Assembly (NCBI GenBank): GCA_041584055.1
Contig: JBFHER010000063.1
Coordinates: forward strand, 1-16,357
Direction of reading: 5' to 3'
DNA length: 16,357 nucleotides
Source: JBFHER01 sp041584055
GTDB taxonomy: Bacteria; Bacteroidota; Bacteroidia; Bacteroidales; UBA5342
The position numbers were made by a program, and so were the translations under genes. The first letter of the stretch is position 1. Each line of letters begins with the position of its first letter. Shown here in pieces: positions 6,737 to 13,794 of this stretch. The notes below the pieces were generated by a model. The model did no database searches, was not told the DNA's origin, and saw only the letters and a program-made list of their open reading frames with translations.

Positions 6737-7366
6737 CTAATATGCAAATTCTGCGTCAGCCCTTAATCTGACCTTAAGTGATTTAATTTCGCTTGTGGAA
6801 TTCCGGGAAATTAAAAGGGCTTTCCAAGGCAAAACATGATTGGGTGACAGTATGGTTGGCGTTTCAGCGATTGTATCTTGCAATTGAACTGCCAGGATTC
6901 CATTTTCAGGGTCACTATCAAAGGCGGAAAAGTCGTTTAAGAGAACATCCAGCGAATCATTGTATAGTTCATACTGGTAAGCTACTGCATCATTATAAAT
7001 TCTAAAAACAACATCCAGGTTTCGTCCCTCTGCATTGGCTAACATAAAGCGAATGCCGTTTGCATTGTTTTTTAGCTCTTGCCCATTTTCCGTTATAAGA
7101 TTGTTAATGTAGAATCTGCGAAATGATAATAAGCGAAGATTTGTATTAAATATGCCATCTGCAGATTTGAGTTCCAGTCCAAGCTTGTTCCCTGATGATA
7201 TGAGTTCTTCAGCACGAAATACATCAAAACTAAAGCTGTGTTGATTCGACTCCACAGGTAATTTTACTTCAACCCTTAAGGTGTTGTCAGGTGAATGAAG
7301 CACATAGTTTTCATTTGTGCAGGCACCAAATAATAGTATTGTAAAAAGTGCAATCAGTATTCTCAT
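6737..7366 (-). CDS. Lipoprotein consisting only of a GH97 N-terminal domain (truncated GH97)
   Basis: A 209-residue protein beginning with a lipoprotein signal (MRILIALFTILLFGACTN, lipid-acceptor Cys16). The body matches the N-terminal beta-sandwich of glycoside hydrolase family 97: VLHSPDNTLRVEVKL at the start, SSGNKLGLELKSADG, and VVFRIYNDAVAYQYELYND corresponding to the conserved FRvYnDGvAyRYe strand. The stretch LPWKALLISRNSTSEIKSL resembles the PWR-x-x-x-I segment that precedes the catalytic barrel. The protein then stops. Full GH97 enzymes are about 650-700 residues, so the whole (beta/alpha)8 catalytic domain is absent, and the part between the two conserved stretches also looks shortened. 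Only 72 bases separate the stop from ppk2, so no frameshifted remainder can be hidden there. It could be a domain with a new binding role or a gene remnant that still reads through. It cannot hydrolyse sugars by the known mechanism. Confidence 0.72.
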   Translation of the reverse strand: MRILIALFTILLFGACTNENYVLHSPDNTLRVEVKLPVESNQHSFSFDVFRAEELISSGNKLGLELKSADGIFNTNLRLLSFRRFYINNLITENGQELKNNANGIRFMLANAEGRNLDVVFRIYNDAVAYQYELYNDSLDVLLNDFSAFDSDPENGILAVQLQDTIAETPTILSPNHVLPWKALLISRNSTSEIKSLKVRLRADAEFAY

Positions 7367-7451
7367 AACTTGCGTTTCAAAGTTGACATCATTCTAATAA
7401 ACCGGTATTTTTAATGAATGTTTAAGGATGAGGCTTTACAATTGACGGAAA

Positions 7452-8612
7452 TCAGCTTTTATTCTGTCTGCTTGAATCATTCTTTTGTCTGTTACTTCTG
7501 TTCTTTCTATTCCTGTTGCCGCTCTTCTTACGCCTGTGGGGTTTCGTGTCTTTTGCTTCAACATGTGATAAATTTTGATTGAACATGTTGGTTTCATTTT
7601 CACTTTTTTCGGAAACAGCATGGTCGAATGTTACTTCGGCAAGTGTTGGCCGTTTTCCCATTTTATTTTTTTGAATAACGGATCGAACTTTCTTTAAGTC
7701 GATCGTAAAATAACCTTGTTTCCCGGGTGCAAAATAAGTGATCTTCTTCTGTAATAGATCTGTTTTGAAATGATTTGCCACACCTTCCTGTAAGTCAAGT
7801 GACAGCAACTCTTTGGGGAAGTCTTTTTGTGCTTCAAGATAAGTGTCCAACTCGTAGATTAAACAGCATTTTAATTTGCCGCAACTCCCGGCAAGTTTTT
7901 CTGCATTGGGCGAAAGACCCTGAATGCTTGCCATGTTGGTGGTGATACTTGAAAAATCTGTGCGCCACGACGAGCAACAGAGCTCTCGGCCACATGAACC
8001 GATTCCTCCAACCATTGCAGCTTCCTGTCGATGACCAATTTGTCGCATCTCAACTTTGATGCGAAACTCACTTGCATACTTTTTTATTAGTTCCCTGAAA
8101 TCAACGCGACCATCAGCAATGTAATAAAAGGTGGCTTTGCTGTTGTCGCCTCGAAATTCAACCTCACTGATTTTCATATTCAGTTCAAGATCTTTTGCAA
8201 TTTGTCTTGAACGGATAAGTACCGGTTTTTCACGTTGCCTCGCTTTCTCCCATCGCTCCATGTCAGCCTCTGTTGCAATGCGAAATATGGGTTGCCATTG
8301 ATGATTGTCACGATGTTTAACATTTGTTTTACGTAAATATTGAAGGTAGGCCATTTTTCCTGTTAAGGAAACAAAGCCAACATCATGCCCGGGTGATGTT
8401 CCTACCACCACAATGTCTCCTCGGTATAAATCCAGTTTGTTTGTATTTCGATAAAATGCTTTATGGGTTCCTTTAAAGCGAACCTCTACAATATCAGATT
8501 CGTCTGAGGTGTTTGGCAATTCACTCATCCAGTCATGGGTGCTGAGCATCTCCAATCGTCCTTCCACGCCACTCTTATATGTTGCCTTTAACTGACATCC
8601 ACTGCAAGCCAT
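7452..8612 (-). CDS. ricT: PSP1/RicT-family protein with conserved cysteine clusters
   Basis: A 386-residue PSP1-domain protein. In Bacillus, RicT (YaaT) is part of an Fe-S-containing complex affecting RNA maturation and phosphorelay; the role in Bacteroidota is not established. Visible features are MACSGCQLK at the N-terminus, the conserved VEVRFKG and DIVVV strands, FYYIADGRVDFRELIKKYA, and the cysteine-rich core GGIGSCGRELCCSSW (Cys207, 212, 213) and AGSCGKLKCCLIYE (Cys244, 249, 250). These are the likely Fe-S ligands. Residues about 335-386 are a family-unlike hydrophilic tail rich in Arg, Lys and Asn (RRKKSGNRNRKNRSNRQKN), suggesting nucleic acid contact or disorder. The start ATG at 8612 directly follows AAGGGAGA, an unusually close purine-rich site. 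A lipoprotein gene follows 85 bases downstream; in many Bacteroidota that slot is, as I recall, held by gldH, but this one is GH97-like. Confidence 0.85.
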   Translation of the reverse strand: MACSGCQLKATYKSGVEGRLEMLSTHDWMSELPNTSDESDIVEVRFKGTHKAFYRNTNKLDLYRGDIVVVGTSPGHDVGFVSLTGKMAYLQYLRKTNVKHRDNHQWQPIFRIATEADMERWEKARQREKPVLIRSRQIAKDLELNMKISEVEFRGDNSKATFYYIADGRVDFRELIKKYASEFRIKVEMRQIGHRQEAAMVGGIGSCGRELCCSSWRTDFSSITTNMASIQGLSPNAEKLAGSCGKLKCCLIYELDTYLEAQKDFPKELLSLDLQEGVANHFKTDLLQKKITYFAPGKQGYFTIDLKKVRSVIQKNKMGKRPTLAEVTFDHAVSEKSENETNMFNQNLSHVEAKDTKPHRRKKSGNRNRKNRSNRQKNDSSRQNKS

Positions 8613-8639
8613 TCTCCCTTAATTTAGAATAAATAAAGA

Positions 8640-8647
8640 CAAAGATA
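8640..8647 (-). promoter_or_regulatory. Candidate -7 promoter element for ricT
   Basis: On the minus strand the octamer TATCTTTG is an exact match to the Bacteroidota -7 consensus TAnnTTTG, 28 bases before the ricT start codon, implying a leader of roughly 20 bases. No clear TTTG element is visible at the expected -33 spacing. Between this site and about 8764 nothing else was recognised. Confidence 0.42.
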
Positions 8648-8764
8648 GGAATTTGGATTGGTGATTGAAGGATTATTGGATTTTTTGGCGGAGATTTTTT
8701 TAATTTCATAGCACCAACACTTAAATTTATGAATGAAAATGTAGTCTAATCCTGGCTTATAGTC

Positions 8765-9132
8765 CATGATTTAACATATAAAAATGATAGCGTGTGCTAC
8801 CTAAATACATGAGACCAATAGTAAATGGTTTCCTGTAAGTGATTTATCAAAGGGCTCTTGAAATTGATTTGATGGAGGAGCAGTTTAAATTTGTTAGTGA
8901 GAAAGTATTGTCTCTTTATTAAAAATATGTATAGCTGAAACAGGTGGTAGATTTTCTGATTGAGAACCAGGTGATATTGGAAATGAAAGCAGTTCCTGAA
9001 CTAAATCCAGCTCATTTAGCACAAAGTTTAAACTTAAATGTGGAGCGTGGATTATTAATAAATTACGACGCACAGCGTCTTGAAGTACAAAGATTAAGCA
9101 AACCATTAAAAAAAGGAAAAGTGATATTGTAA
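8765..9132 (+). pseudogene. GxxExxY family (PDDEXK_3-like) pseudogene
   Basis: GxxExxY proteins are small, common in Bacteroidota and related to PD-(D/E)XK nucleases; their function is unknown. Pieces of one are recognisable in order. DLTYK is in frame from 8768; MIACAT-stop-IHET is from 8784 in the next frame; NGFL-stop-VIYQRALEIDLMEEQFKF runs from 8824 in the third frame; SEKVLSLY-stop-KYV-stop-LKQ follows; and VVDFLIENQVILEMKAVPEL, NPAHLAQSLN and GLLINYDAQRLEVQRL run to the TAA at 9130-9132. There are at least two frame changes and four nonsense codons (8802, 8836, 8920, 8932). A few residues are missing between AQSLN and GLLINY compared with the usual AQLLNYL...GLLINF. The stop at 8836 falls on the signature Glu itself (G-x-x-stop-x-x-Y). 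Only the last 62 residues could be read from a GTG at 8944; this is not a functional gene. Confidence 0.85.
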
Positions 9133-9157
9133 AACAATTTCCTTTTTCCTTTTTAAT
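9108..9157. terminator. AT-rich inverted repeat between pseudogene and upp
   Basis: AAAAAAAGGAAAA (9108-9120) is mirrored by TTTTCCTTTTTAAT (9144-9157), and inside lies a second small hairpin ATTGT-AAA-ACAAT (9126-9138). The arrangement sits just after the stop of upp on the minus strand and at the end of the pseudogene on the plus strand, where a two-way terminator would be expected. The stem is almost entirely A-T and slightly bulged, so the call is tentative. Confidence 0.35.
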
Positions 9158-9180
9158 TCTGAGAATCCAATAAATCCCGG

Positions 9181-9834
9181 TTAAATTTTAGTCCCATAAG
9201 CCAAATCACCTGCGTCACCAAGTCCTGGTACAATGTAAGATTTATCGTTCAACACGGGATCGATGGCCGCAATCCAGAAATGCACATTGTCCTGGGGGAA
9301 ATTTTCACGGATGTATTCTACGCCTTTCTTACTTCCAATAATGCAGGCAAGGTGAACGGTTTCAGGGATTCCTTTTGTTAATATTCCTTTGTATGCAAGG
9401 TCCAGTGAAAGTCCGGTAGCAAGCATTGGGTCGGTGATGATGAGCGTTTTTCCGGTTATGTCGGGAGAAGAGATGTATTCAATGGCAATGTCAAAACTCA
9501 ATTTATCTTTATACTTTCTGTAGGCGGAAACGAAGGCGTTTTCTGCACCGTCAAAATAGCTTAGAAACCCCTGGTGAAGTGGAAGACCTGCACGTAAAAT
9601 GGTTCCCAAAACAACCTTATTTTTAAAAAGAGGCATTTTAGCAAGCCCAAGAGGTGTGGTGATTTCAGTTTGTTCAAATTTAAATGTTTGGCTCATTTCA
9701 TAGGCCATAATTTCTCCGATGCGTTCAATGTTTCTCCGAAAACGCAATGGGTCTTTTTGAATGTTTATATCCCTTAATTCTGATACAAATGTGTTTAAAA
9801 TGGAGTTTTGCTTAGATAAATTGTGTATTTGCAT
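9181..9834 (-). CDS. upp: Uracil phosphoribosyltransferase
   Basis: This enzyme joins uracil and PRPP to form UMP in pyrimidine salvage in the cytoplasm. The 217-residue protein is full length and starts at ATG 9834. Key motifs are TILRAGLPLHQGF (78-90), the PRPP-binding loop IITDPMLATGLSL (132-144) and the uracil-binding C-terminal YIVPGLGDAGDLAYGTK (200-216). The standard GDAGDR is GDAGDL here, a variation at one position. Plain phosphoribosyltransferases such as hpt or apt lack the GLGDAGD segment, so the assignment is firm. It is transcribed alone or after kbl, from which it is separated by 76 bases that contain a possible own promoter. Confidence 0.93.
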   Translation of the reverse strand: MQIHNLSKQNSILNTFVSELRDINIQKDPLRFRRNIERIGEIMAYEMSQTFKFEQTEITTPLGLAKMPLFKNKVVLGTILRAGLPLHQGFLSYFDGAENAFVSAYRKYKDKLSFDIAIEYISSPDITGKTLIITDPMLATGLSLDLAYKGILTKGIPETVHLACIIGSKKGVEYIRENFPQDNVHFWIAAIDPVLNDKSYIVPGLGDAGDLAYGTKI

Positions 9835-9857
9835 GCCTTTGTTTTTATAAAATCAAG

Positions 9858-9865
9858 CAAAGATG
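9858..9865 (-). promoter_or_regulatory. Candidate -7 promoter element for upp
   Basis: On the minus strand CATCTTTG matches TAnnTTTG at all fixed positions but the first, 24 bases before the upp start. A TTTTATGG stretch lies at about the right -33 distance but is not a consensus TTTG. Weak, by-eye support that upp is not solely part of the tdh-kbl transcript. Confidence 0.28.
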
Positions 9866-9910
9866 ATAAAAATTGGTTTAACCATAAAACTGCTGCCAGA
9901 AATTATCATT

Positions 9911-11101
9911 CTAAATAAGGGATAACGCTTTGCCTATTTTAATAAAGGCATTGATGGCAATGTCTAAATGTTCTTTGCTATGTGCCGCTGAAAGTTGTAC
10001 CCTGATGCGTGCCTGTTCTTTTGGAACCACAGGAAAACTAAAGCCAATAACATAAATGCCTTCTTTCAGTAAGCGATCTGCAAAAGTGTTTGATCGTTTA
10101 GCATCATAAAGCATTACTGCGCATATGGCTGATTGGGTTGGTTTTATGTCGAATCCTGCCTCAGTCATTTTTTTTAGGAAGTAGGCTGTATTTGCATGCA
10201 ATCGATCCTGAAGTTCGTTTGTTTCAGTCATCATATTAAACATTTCGATTCCGGCAGCAACAACCATGGGAGGTAAGGAGTTGGAGAAGAGATAAGGCCT
10301 TGATTTCTGTCGCAGCATTTCAATGATTTCTTTTTTTCCGGTTGTAAATCCTCCGATGGCTCCTCCAAAGGCTTTACCCAAGGTTCCTGTGATTAATTCT
10401 GCCCGTCCCTTTAGTCCAAATAGTTCTGTAACACCACGGCCTGTTTTTCCTACAACACCTGCTGAATGGGATTCGTCAATCATAACCATGGCATCATACC
10501 GGGTTGCCAGGGCAATGATTTTGTCAAGAGGACAAACGTTGCCATCCATTGAAAACACCCCATCTGTCACGATAAGTTTATGCCGCGCTGTTTTATGTGC
10601 GGCAATTAATTGTTTTTCAAGGTCTTTCATGTCTGCATTGGCATATCTGAAACGCTGCGCCTTGCACAAGCGTACCCCATCAATGATGGATGCATGATTC
10701 AGAGAGTCCGATATAATTGCATCATCTTCCGAAAGCAGCGGTTCAAAAACACCTCCATTGGCATCGAAACAGGCGGCGTAAAGTATTGTATCTTCTGTCC
10801 CAAAGAATTCGGCTATTTTTTGCTCCAGCGTTTTGTGAAGATCCGTTGTGCCACAGATAAAGCGCACAGAAGACATGCCGTAACCATGGGTTAAAAATGC
10901 TTTTTCAGAAGCCTGTATCAAGCGCCTATTATTGGATAAGCCAAGGTAATTGTTGGCACAAAAGTTAAGTACTGTATCGCCATTGTCTACCTTTATTTCA
11001 GCTCCCTGCGGGGAGGTAATAATGCGTTCATGTTTGTATAGACCAGCCTCCTTGATGGACTGTAGCTCCTCAATTAACTGAGATTTGAAATTATCGTACA
11101 T
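9911..11101 (-). CDS. kbl: Glycine C-acetyltransferase (2-amino-3-ketobutyrate CoA ligase)
   Basis: Kbl cleaves 2-amino-3-oxobutanoate with CoA to glycine and acetyl-CoA, the second step of threonine breakdown. The 396-residue protein is a full-length alpha-oxoamine synthase fold PLP enzyme. It shows FCANNYLGLSNN (47-58), the glycine-rich HGYGMSSVRFICGTTDLH, SDSLNHASIIDG with His136 stacking on PLP, MIDESHSAGVVG (207-217) and the PLP lysine Lys243 in ITGTLGKAFGGAIGG. Lys243 and His136 agree with the E. coli Kbl positions (244 and 136, from memory). The related enzymes BioF and HemA are possible alternatives, but the strong overall likeness and the adjacent tdh gene make Kbl the clear choice. 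It lies 12 bases after tdh, so the two are one operon. Confidence 0.95.
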   Translation of the reverse strand: MYDNFKSQLIEELQSIKEAGLYKHERIITSPQGAEIKVDNGDTVLNFCANNYLGLSNNRRLIQASEKAFLTHGYGMSSVRFICGTTDLHKTLEQKIAEFFGTEDTILYAACFDANGGVFEPLLSEDDAIISDSLNHASIIDGVRLCKAQRFRYANADMKDLEKQLIAAHKTARHKLIVTDGVFSMDGNVCPLDKIIALATRYDAMVMIDESHSAGVVGKTGRGVTELFGLKGRAELITGTLGKAFGGAIGGFTTGKKEIIEMLRQKSRPYLFSNSLPPMVVAAGIEMFNMMTETNELQDRLHANTAYFLKKMTEAGFDIKPTQSAICAVMLYDAKRSNTFADRLLKEGIYVIGFSFPVVPKEQARIRVQLSAAHSKEHLDIAINAFIKIGKALSLI

Positions 11102-11113
11102 TGGTTTAATTAT

Positions 11114-12160
11114 TTAAGCATTATTGTCATTTTGCCAGTCAAGAATTATTTTGCCACAATTGCCTTCATCCATGATGTCAAAGGCTTTCTGGTAGTCTTC
11201 GATGTTAAAGTGATGTGTGATCATTGGTGATATATCCAGACCAGACATAAGCATTTGTTCCATGTGATACCAGGTTTCAAACATTTCACGGCCATAAATG
11301 CCCTTTAATGTTATGCCTTTAAATATGATGTTTGACCAATCCACAGCGGTGTCTGAGGGTGGAATGCCAAGGATGGCAACCTTCCCGGAGTTATACATGG
11401 CACCAATCATATCATTAAAGGCTTGCGGCGATCCAGAACATTCCAGACCAATGTCAAAGCCACGAAGCTTATATTCTGCAACAACGTCTTCAAGGTTCTC
11501 AACAAGCGGATTAAAAACTTTATTGGCGCCCATTTTTCGAGCCAGTTCAATTCTATAAGGATTGGTTTCTGAAGCGATCACATACCGTGCACCTGCAAAT
11601 CGTGCAATGGCGATACACATGCTGCCAATCAAGCCAGCCCCTGTAATCAACACATCTTCACCAATGATGGGAAAACTTAAGGTTGTGTGGGTCGCATTTC
11701 CCAGAGGGTCCATGATTGCAACGATATCGTCCGGTATGGATTTGTTGATTTTTAAAACATTGGATGATGGGACCACAACATATTCTGCAAATGCACCATC
11801 TCTGTTTACACCGATCCCAATTGTTTTTTCACAAATGTGTTGCCGTCCACGTTTGCAGTTTCTACAAATGCCGCAGGCAATGTGTCCCTCACCGGTAACA
11901 CGATCTCCAACCCGCAGTCCGGTCACTTCAGAGCCCATAGCCGCCACATGTCCCACATATTCATGCCCGATAATCATGGGTGTTTTTATTGTTTTTTCAG
12001 CCCATTTATCCCAGCGGTAAATGTGTAAATCGGTACCGCATATTGCTGTTTTTTTTATTTTGATGAGCACATCATTGTGCCCAATTTCAGGCAGGGGAAC
12101 TTCTTCCATCCAAATTCCTTTTTCCGGTTTTCGTTTAACCAGAGCTTTCATCTTTGCCAT
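11114..12160 (-). CDS. tdh: L-threonine 3-dehydrogenase (zinc, NAD-dependent)
   Basis: Tdh oxidises threonine to 2-amino-3-oxobutanoate with NAD+; Kbl then acts on that unstable product. The 348-residue protein is a medium-chain dehydrogenase very like E. coli Tdh along its length. Catalytic zinc ligands are Cys41 (KTAICGTDLHIY), His66 and Glu67 (IIGHEYVGHV); the structural zinc site is Cys96, 99, 102, 110 (ACGICRNCKRGRQHIC). The Rossmann motif is ITGAGLIGSM, and GIPPSDTAVDWSNIIFKG and IKGIYGREMFETW-like C-terminal blocks are present. The ATG at 12160 is used; the ATG at 12151 (MKALVKR) matches the E. coli start and cannot be excluded. The order is tdh then kbl, the reverse of E. coli. Divergent from the SDR gene across an AT-rich gap. 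Confidence 0.95.
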   Translation of the reverse strand: MAKMKALVKRKPEKGIWMEEVPLPEIGHNDVLIKIKKTAICGTDLHIYRWDKWAEKTIKTPMIIGHEYVGHVAAMGSEVTGLRVGDRVTGEGHIACGICRNCKRGRQHICEKTIGIGVNRDGAFAEYVVVPSSNVLKINKSIPDDIVAIMDPLGNATHTTLSFPIIGEDVLITGAGLIGSMCIAIARFAGARYVIASETNPYRIELARKMGANKVFNPLVENLEDVVAEYKLRGFDIGLECSGSPQAFNDMIGAMYNSGKVAILGIPPSDTAVDWSNIIFKGITLKGIYGREMFETWYHMEQMLMSGLDISPMITHHFNIEDYQKAFDIMDEGNCGKIILDWQNDNNA

Positions 12161-12192
12161 AATGCATACAATTAAATGTGGGTAGAAAGTTA

Positions 12193-12200
12193 CAAATTGA
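12193..12200 (-). promoter_or_regulatory. Candidate -7 promoter element for tdh-kbl
   Basis: On the minus strand TCAATTTG matches TAnnTTTG at five of six fixed positions, 33 bases before the tdh start. No convincing -33 TTTG accompanies it. On the other strand of the same 12161-12357 gap, TAATTTCG (12329-12336) is a one-mismatch -7 candidate for the SDR gene. The remainder of the gap is AT-rich without a visible gene or hairpin. Confidence 0.25.
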
Positions 12201-12357
12201 GCACCATCTTAAACAATGGGATTTGTCATGTAAATATAAATATAAATTCAAGTTTTGAATTGCGCTTTGTCCCTGTCAGCTTTAATTTTTTTTAAGTTTA
12301 AAGGTCTTCATATTAAGAATGTTTGTTGTAATTTCGAAAATCAAAGCAAAACTAAAA

Positions 12358-13197
12358 ATGACAGCAAATAAATGTGTTCTGATTACCGGAACTTCTTCCG
12401 GGCTGGGGCATGAAATAGCCTCTGCTTTATTGGCAAGAGGATGGAAGGTTTATGCAACTGCGCGCAAACCTGAAATGTTGAAAGATTTAAAGGAAAAAGG
12501 GGCGCAAATCCTTCAGCTTGATGTGAATGACAAGGCCAGTATTGCAGCTGCGGTTAACACAGTTGAGGCAAACGGTGATGTGATTTACGGATTAATTAAT
12601 AATGCTGGTTTTGGGCAGTTGGGACCGGTAGAAGTTGTTTCTGACCTGCATGCAAGAGCGCAGATGGATACAAATGTGTTTGGTGTGGTGGATGTTACAA
12701 AAGCGTTTTTACCAATGATGCGAAATGCTGGTGAGGGGCGGATTATTAACATGAGTTCAATTGCCGGAAAAGTAGGTCTTCCAATGTCGGGCTGGTATTC
12801 AGCCTCAAAATTTGCTTTGGAAGCCTTGTCTGATGCAATGCGTTTTGAACTAAGCTATTTTGGGATCAGGGTGATCGTACTGGAACCGGGGCCAATTTCC
12901 ACTAATTTTGGAAATGTTTCCTATCCTGGCATGGATGGCATTAAAGTGGGAAATCCATATTATAAGATGGTGCAACGCATGATGTCGTGGAGCAAAAAAT
13001 CCTTAAGTAAAAAAAGAGCAGTTAAATCAAAGGTGATTGTATCACCAGTGTTGAAAGCGCTCGAAAACAAAAATCCCAAAACAAGGTACCGTGTCACCAG
13101 TGTTGCAAAGCAACTTTATATTCTAAGGCGTGTGGCATCTGATAAAATGATAGATTTTATGCTCAGGAAGTTGATGGGTAATGTGAATGAGTCATAA
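12358..13197 (+). CDS. Short-chain dehydrogenase/reductase (classical SDR)
   Basis: A 279-residue NAD(P)-dependent oxidoreductase of the classical SDR type; substrate unknown. The cofactor motif is TGTSSGLG (10-17), with NNAG at 81-84, catalytic Ser134 (NMSSIAGKVG) and the Tyr147-Lys151 pair in GWYSASKFALEALSDAMRFE, followed by LEPGPISTNF. Absence of an acidic residue and presence of TARKPE after the second strand hint at NADP(H). The C-terminus is long (KTRYRVTS...YILRRVASDKMIDFMLRK), resembling SDRs acting on lipids or retinol/steroid-like substrates, but this is only a family impression. ATG 12358 was chosen because it puts the Rossmann motif ten residues in; an ATG at 12319 would add 13 basic residues and would overlap the promoter-like TAATTTCG. 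Its 3' end overlaps rnhB, which runs the other way. Confidence 0.88.
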   Translation: MTANKCVLITGTSSGLGHEIASALLARGWKVYATARKPEMLKDLKEKGAQILQLDVNDKASIAAAVNTVEANGDVIYGLINNAGFGQLGPVEVVSDLHARAQMDTNVFGVVDVTKAFLPMMRNAGEGRIINMSSIAGKVGLPMSGWYSASKFALEALSDAMRFELSYFGIRVIVLEPGPISTNFGNVSYPGMDGIKVGNPYYKMVQRMMSWSKKSLSKKRAVKSKVIVSPVLKALENKNPKTRYRVTSVAKQLYILRRVASDKMIDFMLRKLMGNVNES

Positions 13198-13791
13198 GGA
13201 TAATTTCAATTGTTTATCCAGTAGTTGAAACGACATGCGGTGATGTTCTGTGATCCCTGTTTCTGCAATCGCTTGCCGATGTTGCTTCGTGGGATACCCT
13301 TTGTTTTTATTCCAGTTATATGCTGGGAATTGTAAATGCAAAGTTCTCATGTAGTCGTCCCGGAATGTCTTTGCCAAAATAGATGCAGCAGCAATTGACA
13401 TGAATTTTCCATCCCCTTTTACGATACACTGATGTGGTATGGCCTGATATTTTCTAAAACGATTTCCATCGATTAATATGTGATTGGGGCGCAGTGCAAG
13501 TTGATCCAGTGCTCTGTGCATGGCCAGGAAAGAGGCATTCAGAATATTGATTTCATCAATTTCAGTGGGAGATACGATGCCAATGCCATAGGCCAGAGCT
13601 TCCTTAAGAATGATCGGGCGAAGAGATTCCCGTTGCTTTTCACTTAATTTCTTGGAATCATTCAGTAAGGCATGCTTAAAATCAAGGGGCAGGATCACTG
13701 ATGCTGCAAAAACAGGCCCTGCGAGACATCCCCTTCCTGCTTCATCACAGCCGGCTTCAATGCTTCCTTTTTTTAATACTCCACGTAACAC
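13192..13791 (-). CDS. rnhB: Ribonuclease HII
   Basis: RNase HII removes ribonucleotides embedded in DNA and RNA from RNA-DNA hybrids. The 199-residue protein is complete: EAGCDEAGRGCLAGPVFAA carries Asp16 and Glu17, HILIDGN carries Asp108, and KGDGKFMSIAAASILAK carries Asp127, giving the metal-binding set of the family (Asp16, Glu17, Asp108, Asp126 in E. coli, from memory). The start is a GTG at 13791; no ATG exists before residue 91, so the GTG is effectively forced. It lies three bases after the stop of the M28 gene, in the same frame, so translation is probably by reinitiation. At the other end its stop TGA abuts the SDR stop on the opposite strand, and the coding regions overlap by six bases. 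Confidence 0.94.
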   Translation of the reverse strand: MLRGVLKKGSIEAGCDEAGRGCLAGPVFAASVILPLDFKHALLNDSKKLSEKQRESLRPIILKEALAYGIGIVSPTEIDEINILNASFLAMHRALDQLALRPNHILIDGNRFRKYQAIPHQCIVKGDGKFMSIAAASILAKTFRDDYMRTLHLQFPAYNWNKNKGYPTKQHRQAIAETGITEHHRMSFQLLDKQLKLSL

Positions 13792-13794
13792 AAA

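Noticed and set aside
8944..9132. A small intact 62-residue gene beginning with GTG.
   Set aside because: It is only the C-terminal piece of a GxxExxY protein; the N-terminal parts lie upstream with stops and frame changes, and in-frame TAG 8932 closes it off.
11562..12020. A long plus-strand open frame (about 150 codons) opposite tdh.
   Set aside because: It lies wholly inside tdh, which has clear family motifs, and its translation resembles no protein family I recognise; it is a codon-bias shadow.
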